From NCBI GenBank assembly GCA_033851915.1, contig JAWSVM010000001.1, forward strand, positions 496,001 to 560,000: a stretch of 64,000 nucleotides of DNA. The letters are read 5' to 3'. Origin of the DNA: UBA1672 sp033851915. GTDB taxonomy: Bacteria; Pseudomonadota; Alphaproteobacteria; Micavibrionales; Micavibrionaceae. Below the pieces are notes generated by a model. That model searched no databases. It saw nothing but the letters and a program-made list of their open reading frames with translations, and had not been told where the DNA came from. Positions 16,901 through 23,941 of this stretch are shown one piece after another. Each line of letters opens with the position of its first letter. Positions within the stretch are counted from its first letter, which is position 1. A program made the position numbers and the translations under genes.

Positions 16901-18249
16901 GTTTGGTAGAGGAAGCTGTGATTAAGGAGCTAATTTGGGAACTTGAGAATACTGACACAGATAAGCCAATGCATTATATTCTGCACGATCTAGCCTATCA
17001 TGCACCTTGGCTACATGCTTCTATGGCTCCTGTAATATTGGAATGGGTGAAAGCCAACCCCACATGCATTAACGCCAACCGACACTTTTGTCTCGAGATA
17101 TTAATAAAAGGTGGAACAGATGCGGTAGCTCTTGCGGAGCTAGCTAGTATACAACTGGCGCAGGAAAATGATTTGGATAGTCATGCTGTGTGGCATGCGA
17201 TTCGTGTCGATTGTACCCCTGAATTAGGTGTACCCGAAGTGAAAACATGGCTATCTAGCCTCGATGAAGCTAAGGCGACGCATGCAGCTGAAGTTTTTAT
17301 CACGACCTTAATGGGCGGTAGGCATATCGAGATGGGAGGACCTTATATAGGTAATTTCCGTACAGTAGAGCATTTAAAAGCGTTATATATTCTGATGCAC
17401 TGTCATATTCGATCTAAAGAGGATATCAATCGTGCAAACGGAGGGGTGTATTCACCGGGGTTGCGCGATGATGCACAAGATTCACGTAATAGCCTATTTA
17501 GTCTTCTATTGGAAATTTCTGGTAAAGAAAGCTATACAGCCATAAAACAATTGACTAATGACCACCCTGACCCAGATTACCGGCTCTGGATGGTAAAGCA
17601 TGCTTATAAAAAAGCTGAACAGGATGGCGATATTGAGCCTTGGACAGCCGAACAAGTTTGTAATTTTGGTACGGCACAAATACTTAAGCCAGAGACTCAT
17701 CGTCAGCTATACGAACTTACCATTGAGCGCTTATATGATCTAAAGAATTGGCTAGAGCGCGGCAATGATAGTCCAGCCAAAATTTGGCGGCTCGCTGAGA
17801 ATGAAACAGATATGCGTAATTTAATTGCTGGCTGGCTTAACCAGCAACGCCAAGAACGATATATAACAGCTCAAGAACCTGAGCTCGCTAACAGTCAACG
17901 CATGGATATATGGTTGCAAAACGATAACGTCCAATCTCCCGTTCCAATTGAACTAAAACTACTTGATAAAGGTTGGTCTGGTCCTAAATTATGTGAAAGG
18001 CTACGTAATCAATTGGCGGGTGATTACCTAAGAGAAGAAAATTCCGGATGTGGTGTTATGTTGTTGGTCTGGAAAGGCAGTAAAACAGAAAAGCGATGGA
18101 AGATTAATAATCGACTTGTGGGATTGAATGAATTAGCTGGTGAGCTAAAAAACTATTGGGTAAATATTGCAGATCAGTTCAACAACGTTGAAGCTATAGA
18201 CGTGATTGTTATCGACTTATCCATGAGGGAAAGAGTCTGTAATTCTTGA
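13921..18249 (+). CDS. NACHT-like NTPase with C-terminal PD-(D/E)xK-type nuclease domain (candidate defence protein)
   Basis: 1442 aa. The P-loop AEAGSGKTEE (about residues 67-76) and a Walker B of the NACHT/STAND type, WFFLDSVDEARL (about 126-138), are followed by LSSRPYAW, as in NACHT NTPases. The middle 900 residues are helical repeat-like sequence with no recognised motif, suited to sensing. The last 150 residues look like a PD-(D/E)xK nuclease: RMDIW supplies the Asp, VPIELK the ExK pair (about 1343-1345), and NQLAGDYL fits the following Gln helix. Prokaryotic NACHT proteins are known antiphage sensors; here the presumed effector is at the C-terminus. Gene size, island setting and the HEPN-like neighbour 98 bases downstream all fit immunity. 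The start may instead be the ATG at 13963. Confidence 0.72.
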   Translation: MDEKGFLRNHISWRMQIGAYIPLERQFSLVPKNQEDAESDEILSHWDMTAFKAWDDLDSEYRSVILAEAGSGKTEELRQRASDLDSQGRASFFIRIEDIETDFCSAFEIGNETKFRSWLESTDEAWFFLDSVDEARLDNPRDFEKALRRFAKGIVNEAHRAHIYLSSRPYAWRSNEDPKLMDEILYLASPQNNVDSEEDSQSKPQSALTIYTMRPLDKEKIRCFCLARETNDIDDLLLEIERTNLWSLAERPFDLEGVISKWNDDRSLGGRMELLRHNIDKRLRDDHNSDRAQRQPLNLERARDGARRLAAAVVLTGQAGLNVPDATSTAVGIDAESILADWDPKDVRTLLERGVFNGIIFGAVRFRHRDVRELLAAEWFDQLLKSGNGRHSVEALFFREKYGEKIIIPRLRPILPWLILFDDEIRRRALNISPEIAVEGGDPSQLPLLERRNILKNIVSRIVSGDDNRSGSDNSAIARIANPDLTEDTQLLIGKYGENDDAIFFLGRLVWQGGMASCTGPFLNIAVDNTRGIYARMVSIRAVMTCGTVEEKQGLWRRLNGSDEKIPRRLLAELIKHTEPDSHSVEQLLISLGKLQPYKRYEATGLDSEIHVFAEGLPIANNQRLVNQLLNGLHSYLEKPPYVERRECHVSEAYTWLLSPAVHMVERLVKAHNSIALENTSISILLMVPSLRFWRDNEFNEYKDNLRELVPNWPKFNDALYWASIEQSRDDKAQSGEALTDDWSVSWLDHFWAFDEMSLPRLCDYMHSRFLHDDKLVALSTAIRVYQNANKPTHILNMLQDTVANDLALRQQLNSPPVSEAAKKHETEEAKWQRKYKKEKGEEKQSRETWISELRANPDRVCNPPDVNSGKFTSDHYWLMVEMHGQSLLDRDAYADWKELIQDFGDEVAQAYRSAAIEHWQIYMPPLRSEGDQGDSTPYTLTFAMAGLEMEANENPEFPRNMDEAMARHALRYVTWQLNGFPGWFERMYQAFPSLVEEAVIKELIWELENTDTDKPMHYILHDLAYHAPWLHASMAPVILEWVKANPTCINANRHFCLEILIKGGTDAVALAELASIQLAQENDLDSHAVWHAIRVDCTPELGVPEVKTWLSSLDEAKATHAAEVFITTLMGGRHIEMGGPYIGNFRTVEHLKALYILMHCHIRSKEDINRANGGVYSPGLRDDAQDSRNSLFSLLLEISGKESYTAIKQLTNDHPDPDYRLWMVKHAYKKAEQDGDIEPWTAEQVCNFGTAQILKPETHRQLYELTIERLYDLKNWLERGNDSPAKIWRLAENETDMRNLIAGWLNQQRQERYITAQEPELANSQRMDIWLQNDNVQSPVPIELKLLDKGWSGPKLCERLRNQLAGDYLREENSGCGVMLLVWKGSKTEKRWKINNRLVGLNELAGELKNYWVNIADQFNNVEAIDVIVIDLSMRERVCNS
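13933..13948. promoter_or_regulatory. Perfect 16-bp palindrome at the start of the NACHT gene
   Basis: GGTTTCTTAAGAAACC is fully self-complementary. If translation begins at 13963 it lies in the leader and could be an operator; if it begins at 13921 it is within codons 5-10. Confidence 0.4.
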
Positions 18250-18347
18250 ATAAAAAGAATATTTTCAATAAATCTGCTTTTGGCCTAGATCAATGCCTGT
18301 AAGTGTATGTTCATAATATATCGTGAAAATAAACTGGAATAATTAAA

Positions 18348-18938
18348 ATGGATGATTTGGCAGATATCATAAAAAAATGTGGAGGTATTCAACCACCTCA
18401 TCTTGAACTCTACTCTCAGGCAATTCGTTTTAATGTTGAGTCAGCAATGTCATCAATTGATTTTCTGGCGAACTTCATTGAAACGATTAATGAGACCAAT
18501 GGTAATTATGAGATAACGGATGAGTTGCAAAATAGAATTCTAGATAACCTTCAAAATTTTCTTGTTCACGCTGCGGCACTTTCTCGATATTTTTGGCCAT
18601 CAAAAAAGGGGCAAAATAATTTACATAAACTAAGGTCTGGTGCGCTTAAAAGTCATTTTGGACTCACCAAGGATAGTGCTCTAAAAAGTCGAAAATTAAG
18701 AAATCAATTAGAGCACTTTGATGAAAATCTCGATAAGTACCTATGGGATAAACCAATTGTGGGTTATATCATGCCTGCGTATGTAGGAGCCGAAATTAGA
18801 AGAGACGGTGTTCCTGCTCATTTCTTTAGGGCTTTCTATATTGACACGGGCATTTTTGAAACATTAGGTGTTCGACATGAGATTCAACCAATAGCGGATG
18901 AAGTTTGTAAGGTTTATAAAACACTTCATAGTGAATAG
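18348..18938 (+). CDS. Small helical protein with HEPN-type RNxxxH motif
   Basis: 196 aa, predicted mostly helical. Residues 118-123 read RNQLEH, matching the Rx4H (RNxxxH) signature of HEPN RNases, within a run KLRNQLEHFDENLDKYL that recalls HEPN-like family proteins. Upstream helices (about 20-60 and 65-90) would make the four-helix bundle. HEPN proteins are metal-independent RNases common in toxin-antitoxin, abortive infection and CRISPR accessory systems. It follows the NACHT-nuclease gene after 98 bases on the same strand, so the pair may be one defence unit, with this gene as accessory or effector (inference). The assignment rests on the motif and helical pattern only. Confidence 0.55.
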   Translation: MDDLADIIKKCGGIQPPHLELYSQAIRFNVESAMSSIDFLANFIETINETNGNYEITDELQNRILDNLQNFLVHAAALSRYFWPSKKGQNNLHKLRSGALKSHFGLTKDSALKSRKLRNQLEHFDENLDKYLWDKPIVGYIMPAYVGAEIRRDGVPAHFFRAFYIDTGIFETLGVRHEIQPIADEVCKVYKTLHSE

Positions 18939-19390
18939 ACAAAGTTCGCTATTGGTAGAAACAGACATTAATTCCATAACATTGTGTGATAACACACAGT
19001 ATGGGAATGAAGAGATTAATGTGAATCCTGCCACTTTAGTTATTCTGACGGAATCAAAACCTTTAAATGGTTTCATAAGGCCTAGCAGCATGCAAATGAA
19101 AGAAAAGGCTGCAACTTATTAGTGATAATGGCTCGTGTTATATCTTTATAGATATACAAAATGGGCATAAAGAATACGATGGTACGTATTTGTGGTTTTT
19201 AAAAAATTGTGATTAAGCCACTAGGTGCACATATATTATCATTTTCAGCATTCAGGAGTATTCTCAAATCTTTAATATTAAGATTTGCGCTTTCGCTGTC
19301 GAAGAAAATAAGTGTTTTATTTTTTATTATTACTTTCATAAGGAACTCAAACTATACTAAATGACCATTACAACATAAAGCATTATATAT
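18939..19390. other. Gene-poor AT-rich spacer between HEPN-like and XRE genes
   Basis: About 450 AT-rich bases. The only frame (74 codons from 18898) overlaps the preceding gene and lacks a ribosome binding site. ATATCTTTATAGATAT near 19140 is a short palindrome. Composition is more AT-rich than the left part of the island, which suggests a join between cargo blocks of different origin. Confidence 0.4.
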
Positions 19391-19780
19391 ATGTCTGATA
19401 GAAAAACAAAGGGTTCCGTAACACCAGAAGATAAGGTGATAGGAGCTAACTTAAAGATGCTACGTTTTAAAAGCGGTGCTCCTCAGCAGAAAATTGCTGA
19501 GGAATTAGGTGTGACATTCCAACAAATACAGAAATATGAAAAAGGTATAAATAGAATATCTGCATTTAACTTGTACAGACTATCCAAAATTTTTGGCGTT
19601 GATACGTGTGCGTTTTTCAATGGTATTGAAGAGAACGGTAAACCTGCAGAGACTATCACAAAGACTGACAAGGCGGTTTTAGATATGGTACGATCATTCA
19701 AAGCTATTGAAAATCCTGAGGTGCAAAAGCTTATCACTATTATGATACAAGAAGCATATAAGAATAATAAAACTACCTAA
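19391..19780 (+). CDS. XRE-family transcriptional regulator
   Basis: 129 aa. The helix-turn-helix occupies about residues 17-70: GANLKMLRFKSGAPQQKIAEELGVTFQQIQKYEKGINRISAFNLYRLSKIFGV (quoted in part). It is followed by a helical tail with KAIENPEVQKLITIMIQEA. This form is common in alphaproteobacteria, where such single-domain XRE proteins repress island or phage genes. It is convergent with the desaturase gene, overlapping its end by 8 bases. Targets are unknown; the neighbouring quorum-sensing block is an obvious candidate. Confidence 0.85.
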   Translation: MSDRKTKGSVTPEDKVIGANLKMLRFKSGAPQQKIAEELGVTFQQIQKYEKGINRISAFNLYRLSKIFGVDTCAFFNGIEENGKPAETITKTDKAVLDMVRSFKAIENPEVQKLITIMIQEAYKNNKTT

Positions 19781-20672
19781 CCTTTAGAGCATCTCCTGAT
19801 TTCATAGCTTTGCAAGTTTCAAAAAATGTGATCAATTCAGCTAATTTCATTATCCTTACCTCCTTAATATGCTCTCGTATTACAGGAAGGCGATGATATG
19901 GTATAGATGGCCAATTATGATGTTCCCAGTGCATCCATGAATTATGAGGAGCTAAAAGTGCCCCTTGGAGATAACTCAAATGTAACCGGTGGGTTTCAGA
20001 TGTTCCTTGGTGTTCAAGCCACAGACGTAAACGAAACGCCATCATAAATGTAGTTACCAGTGCCAAATACCATATTATAGGCACCCACCAAAAACCAACC
20101 AGGATACACGCAAGAACTAAAATTATATGCATTGCAATGAGTGGGTAGTATTGTGATGTTTTGTCAGGCTTTGAGTAAGTGATGATAATCCAGTAATCAG
20201 GTACGCTGAAGCCAATGATATCAAGCGCCGCATATTTAAGCACTTTAAAAGGGCTTGTGGGTAGATCCCATTGTGGTGCTCTCGATTTTTTATGCGCAAG
20301 CTCTGGGTCTTCTTGTGCGCCAGCGTGTCTATGGTGCTTTTTGTGTAAGGTGCGATAGCCACTAACTGTTAAGCCGATAGGCCAAAAACAGATTAAATTA
20401 GTAAGGAAATCGTTCATTTTTTTATTTTTGAGAAGTGTGTAATGTGTGCCATCGTGTCCGAGTATGGTTAGGGCATGCTGTCTATTCCCAATGATCAGGA
20501 GACACAATAAAGCAGTGAAAATATTGGGGAAGAGGCATATGTAATAAAAACTTATCATAATAACGAGCCAATCTCGGCATGCATCGAAAAGCCATGGCCA
20601 AACCGTGGGCTTTGCTAAGGTTTTAAGTATTCCTCTATCTAAACTTTTTCTGTATTCGTGCTTGGCAGGCAT
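19773..20672 (-). CDS. Membrane fatty acid desaturase family protein
   Basis: 299 aa with the three histidine clusters of membrane di-iron desaturases: HDGTH (about residue 73), HKKHHRH (about 111) and HWEHH (about 250), with about four hydrophobic segments between them. Such enzymes introduce double bonds into acyl chains or hydroxylate related lipids. It is divergent from the PhyH gene across an intergenic region holding a lux-box-like palindrome, and lies two genes from luxR/luxI. It may therefore modify the acyl chain of the signal or a lipid product made under quorum control (inference). Start is the ATG at 20672. Confidence 0.85.
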   Translation of the reverse strand: MPAKHEYRKSLDRGILKTLAKPTVWPWLFDACRDWLVIMISFYYICLFPNIFTALLCLLIIGNRQHALTILGHDGTHYTLLKNKKMNDFLTNLICFWPIGLTVSGYRTLHKKHHRHAGAQEDPELAHKKSRAPQWDLPTSPFKVLKYAALDIIGFSVPDYWIIITYSKPDKTSQYYPLIAMHIILVLACILVGFWWVPIIWYLALVTTFMMAFRLRLWLEHQGTSETHRLHLSYLQGALLAPHNSWMHWEHHNWPSIPYHRLPVIREHIKEVRIMKLAELITFFETCKAMKSGDALKVR

Positions 20673-20737
20673 TATTTCCCCCTTATCAATCTGTGATCGA
20701 GTAAGGATCTTAATTATTCATTACTATTTGTAATCCC

Positions 20738-20753
20738 ACCTACCTAGGTAGTT
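20738..20753. promoter_or_regulatory. lux-box-like palindrome between desaturase and PhyH genes
   Basis: ACCTACCTAGGTAGTT contains the perfect 12-mer palindrome CTACCTAGGTAG. It shares CCTAC/GTAG arms with the site upstream of luxI, though the central spacing differs. TATAAC at about 20764 downstream could be the -10 for the PhyH gene. Likely target of the LuxR protein. Confidence 0.6.
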
Positions 20754-20811
20754 TCGTAAATTTATATAACTGTTATTTTATTAGTATTTACATAGAACAG
20801 GAGACCTTAAA

Positions 20812-21711
20812 ATGGCGCAAGTTAAACAAGTAGAAGCTACTGAGAGTGTTCAAAAGATAATTCAAATATTAGAGGAAGATGGGTGCATTGTTCTTAAGAA
20901 TGCTATGGACTCAACACAACTAAACAAGTTAAAGGCTGAGTTAGAGCCTCATATGGCACAAACCCCAAATTGTAATGGCGATTTTTATGGGCACAAGACG
21001 AAGAGAGTTGGCTCTCTTATAGCGAAATCAACCGTATGCTGTGATCTTTCTATTAAATCAGTATTATTATCTGTGATGGATGAATTTTTATTGCGCTCAT
21101 GCAAAAGCTATCAATTAAACTTAACGCAGGCGATTCAAATCGGTCCCGGTGAGCCCCAGCAAATGATGCACCCAGATGATCCGATGTTTCCTGTTGCATT
21201 ACAAACAGGAGAAAAAATGATTAACTGTATGTGGGCAATAGATGATTTTACGGATGCAAATGGTGCAACTCACCTTGTGCCAGGAAGTCATAAATGGGAG
21301 CGAGAAGGCTTATTACCTGAACGCGTTCCGGAAAAGGATGACATTACTAAAGGTGAGATGCCGGCAGGGTCTGTCTTAATTTACTTTGGCTCTCTTTTGC
21401 ATTGCGGTGGCGCTAACACCACCTCAACACCTCGAACGGGCCTCGTTGTCAGTTACTGTTTAGGGTGGCTAAGGCAGTCTGAAAATCAATACTTAGCTGT
21501 GTCTCAAGAAATAACAAGAACATTACCTCAACGTTTACAAGAATTAATGGGTTATTTTGTACACAAGCCAAACTTAGGACAAATTGAGGGAAGAGATCCC
21601 CGTGAGTTGCTTTTAGGAAAGCATATCGTGAACTCGGGATTTGAAGAATTTCTTCCAGAGGAAGTTCGGCCATTTATTGAAGAGCATAAGAAAAAACTAG
21701 CGGCTGCATAA
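20812..21711 (+). CDS. Phytanoyl-CoA dioxygenase (PhyH) family protein
   Basis: 299 aa. This is an Fe(II)/2-oxoglutarate oxygenase fold: the metal-binding HxD is in MMHPDDPMF (about residue 122), the distal His in SLLHCGGANTTS (about 199), and the 2-oxoglutarate Arg in TPRTGLVVSY. NGATHLVPGSHKWER is the typical PhyH strand-turn. The substrate cannot be read from sequence; family members hydroxylate lipids, amino acids or secondary metabolites. GGAGACC before the ATG is a fair ribosome binding site. With the divergent desaturase and the adjacent luxR/luxI it forms a candidate quorum-controlled lipid or small-molecule modification set. Confidence 0.85.
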   Translation: MAQVKQVEATESVQKIIQILEEDGCIVLKNAMDSTQLNKLKAELEPHMAQTPNCNGDFYGHKTKRVGSLIAKSTVCCDLSIKSVLLSVMDEFLLRSCKSYQLNLTQAIQIGPGEPQQMMHPDDPMFPVALQTGEKMINCMWAIDDFTDANGATHLVPGSHKWEREGLLPERVPEKDDITKGEMPAGSVLIYFGSLLHCGGANTTSTPRTGLVVSYCLGWLRQSENQYLAVSQEITRTLPQRLQELMGYFVHKPNLGQIEGRDPRELLLGKHIVNSGFEEFLPEEVRPFIEEHKKKLAAA

Positions 21712-21801
21712 TAATAATTATGAGCATTCATTCCATTATGCTAATATTTCCCTTGGTTGCAAGTGTGTGTAGTGCATAAATATTAAGAATTTAGGGGAGA
21801 G

Positions 21802-22542
21802 ATGGATTCATTTCAGCATTATTTAGATAAGTCTAATCAAGCTAAGAGTGTAGAGGACTTGGTAGCTACTCTTTTATTAGAAGTAAAAAAATACGGTTAT
21901 GACAGGATGATTTTTTGTCTCCTTTCTGACCATAGCCACATAGGGCTAAGTGCTGGAGTAGGGTATTTAAATAACTACCCAGAAAATTGGATGAAATATT
22001 ATCTTGATAACGGGTTTGATAAAATTGATCCCGTTATCAGCTATTGTAGACAAAAGGTAGGTAGCTTTACCTGGGATGAAATGAGCTCCAATTTAAATTT
22101 AACTAAAAAACAAAAAACGTGCTTAAATCTTGGCCGTGAGGCAGAGCTGTTGAATGGAGTGTGCACTCCGTTGTGGGGACCGCAAAGGTTTGCTGGTGTA
22201 GGTTTAGCGAGCTCAAATGATAAAGATGCGACTGATTCAAGGCCAGCTACGCTTGATCATATAACAGCCTTATGCAACCATTTTTATTTGGTTTTTCAAC
22301 GGCGGCATGATGGCACTACATTGAACAATGATAATCTAGAGAATGTTTTTCTTACGCCTAAAGAGTATGAGGTTCTTACTTGGGCCGCTCGAGGTAAATC
22401 AAATAATGATATTGGGGATATTCTCAGTATTTCAGATAGTACAGTGAATTTCCATTTGAGACAAATATACAAAAAATTACAAGTTCATGATCGTGTCGTT
22501 GCTTGTACAAAAGCAATTACTTTGGGGCTAATTTTCCCCTAA
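21802..22542 (+). CDS. LuxR-type quorum-sensing regulator
   Basis: 246 aa. The N-terminal autoinducer-binding domain (about 1-165) has the family's aromatic residues, with GVGYLNNYPENWMKYYLDNGFDKIDPV matching the Y/W/D ligand-pocket pattern. The C-terminal GerE helix-turn-helix is LTPKEYEVLTWAARGKSNNDIGDILSISDSTVNFHLRQIYKKLQV (quoted in part). It binds acyl-homoserine lactones and activates lux-box promoters. It stands directly upstream of luxI in the same direction. Two palindromes, one before luxI and one between the desaturase and PhyH genes, are its probable sites. Confidence 0.92.
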   Translation: MDSFQHYLDKSNQAKSVEDLVATLLLEVKKYGYDRMIFCLLSDHSHIGLSAGVGYLNNYPENWMKYYLDNGFDKIDPVISYCRQKVGSFTWDEMSSNLNLTKKQKTCLNLGREAELLNGVCTPLWGPQRFAGVGLASSNDKDATDSRPATLDHITALCNHFYLVFQRRHDGTTLNNDNLENVFLTPKEYEVLTWAARGKSNNDIGDILSISDSTVNFHLRQIYKKLQVHDRVVACTKAITLGLIFP

Positions 22543-22562
22543 CCTACTCACCTAAGTAGGTT
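22541..22562 (+). promoter_or_regulatory. lux box upstream of luxI
   Basis: AACCTACT, six bases, then AGTAGGTT: a perfect 8+8 inverted repeat of lux-box size (22 bp) starting in the luxR stop codon, 65 bases before the luxI ATG. It fits positive feedback of LuxR on luxI. Confidence 0.75.
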
Positions 22563-22627
22563 ACCCATACTCTCCATTCTGTTTTGATAATAACCATATT
22601 CAATTTTGTGAAATATGGGAGGAAAGA

Positions 22628-23266
22628 ATGATTGAGTTTGTAGATATGTCTAACAACTGTAATTTTATAGGTAACCCAATACTTGAGCAACATAAGCTGC
22701 GTTATAATGCTATTATTGAACGTCAGGATTGGAACGTCCCAAGCTATAAAGAACTTGAGTTCGATCAGTATGATAACCCTGCAACAAAATATTTAATTTA
22801 TAGAGATGAAGGTGGTGTTGTGCGTGGCGTTAGCCGCTTCTATCCTACAACTTTACCCTATATGTTAGAAGAACAATTCTCACATTTCGTAACTGACATG
22901 GAAATTCCCAAAAATGAAAAAATATGGGAAGGATCAAGGTTCTGTATTGATAATACGCTTAATGCACCCTTAAGAAAAAAAATTATCAATGAGATTGTCG
23001 TCGCATATTTAGAAGCGTGCCTTTTCTTCGATGTTCACTCGGTTGTTGGCCTAATGTACCCAGCTTACTGGCGGGGGCTTTTTATTCAGGCTGGTTGGCC
23101 GATCGAGTTTATCGGTGATGTCATTAAACTAGATGATGGGCACAAAGCACGTGCTGCTATATTGCCTGTATCACAGAGCATACTCACTAACGTGCGTGAG
23201 ACTACTGGAATTCACTATAAAACTGTAAACTTTGGAGAGTACTATGAAAGAAAAAAAGCTGCGTGA
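22628..23266 (+). CDS. LuxI-type acyl-homoserine lactone synthase
   Basis: 212 aa. The conserved N-terminal residues are present (LRYNAIIERQDWNVP with the invariant Arg and Trp, then LEFDQYDNP, YLIYRDEGGVVRGVSRFYPTTLPYML), and IWEGSRFCID supplies the ExSRF signature. LuxI enzymes make acyl-homoserine lactones from S-adenosylmethionine and acyl-ACP. GGAGG lies 8 bases before the ATG. The gene follows luxR with a lux box between, and its end overlaps the next small gene. The acyl chain is unknown; the nearby desaturase and oxygenase raise the possibility of an unsaturated or oxidised chain. Confidence 0.93.
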   Translation: MIEFVDMSNNCNFIGNPILEQHKLRYNAIIERQDWNVPSYKELEFDQYDNPATKYLIYRDEGGVVRGVSRFYPTTLPYMLEEQFSHFVTDMEIPKNEKIWEGSRFCIDNTLNAPLRKKIINEIVVAYLEACLFFDVHSVVGLMYPAYWRGLFIQAGWPIEFIGDVIKLDDGHKARAAILPVSQSILTNVRETTGIHYKTVNFGEYYERKKAA

Positions 23267-23576
23267 TGAATATTACACTATGAAGGATGAGCCTGATGGT
23301 TATTCTATAAGTAATGCTCTTAGGTATTTAATCAATGAATCTTATCGGATTGGGGAGTACAATAAAGCGAAAACTTTAGAAAACGCGTTGTATTGTTTTG
23401 ATCAACCAGACAAGACTGGCGTTAATATGGAGATGGAACCTTTAGAATGGATCTCTGTTATAAAGTTTTTTCGAAAAATGTCTGAACTAACACCAGAACA
23501 AATGAAGGGTTTGAAAAAAGTTCTAGAAACAAATGATCTTAGTAAGGTCGGTGTAACCAACTTAAGGTCGGTGTAA
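23244..23576 (+). CDS. Small hypothetical protein overlapping luxI
   Basis: 110 aa from the ATG at 23244, which overlaps the luxI end by 23 bases and follows GGAGAG; an ATG at 23232 is also possible. It is helical, with ISNALRYLINESYRIGEYNKAKTLENALYCF and EWISVIKFFRKMSELTPEQMKGL, and no recognised domain. Small genes co-transcribed with luxI in alphaproteobacteria sometimes modulate signalling, but nothing here proves that. The last codons lie within a 20-bp tandem duplication that supplies the stop codon. Confidence 0.6.
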   Translation: MKEKKLRDEYYTMKDEPDGYSISNALRYLINESYRIGEYNKAKTLENALYCFDQPDKTGVNMEMEPLEWISVIKFFRKMSELTPEQMKGLKKVLETNDLSKVGVTNLRSV

Positions 23577-23583
23577 CCAATTT
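23544..23583. repeat. 20-bp tandem duplication at the end of the luxI operon
   Basis: AAGGTCGGTGTAACCAACTT is followed directly by AAGGTCGGTGTAACCAATTT, with one base different. The second copy contains the stop codon of the preceding small gene, so the duplication altered its C-terminus. Confidence 0.9.
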
Positions 23584-23642
23584 GACGTACAGCTGTTTAT
23601 GCTTCTGTATGTTATTTTTTTCCCTTACTAATGTAAATTATT

Positions 23643-23668
23643 ATATAGCACCTTGTGAGGTGCTATAT
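23643..23668 (+). terminator. Hairpin terminator after the quorum-sensing operon
   Basis: ATATAGCACCT-TGTG-AGGTGCTATAT is a perfect 11-bp stem with a 4-base loop, followed by TTTAC. The U-tract is short, but the position after the operon fits a terminator. Confidence 0.75.
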
Positions 23669-23788
23669 TTACAAGAATGTAGTCTTGTTGTTCTTAGTAC
23701 TTCTGTGCGTTACGAATGGACACATGCTATTCCAGCTCGAGAATAAGATTTTGTGAATGGTTTAAAAATAGAGAGCAGAAGAAGAATT

Positions 23789-23920
23789 TCACTGACATTT
23801 TGTAATGTTATTTTGGGTAGAGAATAGTTGGCGACAGACTGCACTCACAGCCATTTTATTTCCCTTCCGATATATTCAGAGAATTTTATCCTCGCCGTGT
23901 GCTGTCTTTGCTGATGCGCG
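23789..23920. repeat. Repeat copy B (candidate attR)
   Basis: Right half: 23848-23870 equals the 23 bases at the tRNA-Gln 3' end, and similarity continues to about 23920. Left half: 23789-23853 aligns without gaps to 59982-60046 (shared GTAATGTTATT, CAGACT, CACAGCCA), and its later part aligns to 63828-63862. Copy B thus joins an element-type left flank to the tRNA-derived core, as expected for an attR. Confidence 0.65.
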
Positions 23921-23941
23921 TTTTGGGAATAGACTCTCATT

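Larger units (their letters stand above)
6471..23870. mobile_element. Putative integrative genomic island at tRNA-Gln
   Basis: The 23 bases beginning with the tRNA-Gln CAGCCA end (6471-6493) recur identically at 23848-23870, and similarity continues imperfectly for several tens of bases beyond both copies. Between them lie a large serine recombinase next to the tRNA, DUF2924, DUF5681, a ParB/methylase fusion, nucleases, a candidate defence pair and an AT-rich quorum-sensing block. This is the layout of an integrated island with attL at the tRNA and attR at about 23.85 kb. I see no conjugation or phage structural genes, so it would have to be mobilised by other elements. Insertion at a tRNA 3' end is more usual for tyrosine integrases, which leaves some doubt about which enzyme made the insertion. 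Confidence 0.6.

Noticed and set aside
18898..19122. 74-codon frame after the HEPN-like gene
   Set aside because: It overlaps the end of the HEPN-like gene, lacks a ribosome binding site and shows no recognisable domain.
23801..23870. tRNA fragment in repeat copies B to D
   Set aside because: Only the terminal CAGCCA and downstream bases match tRNA-Gln. The sequence to the left does not form a T arm or acceptor stem.
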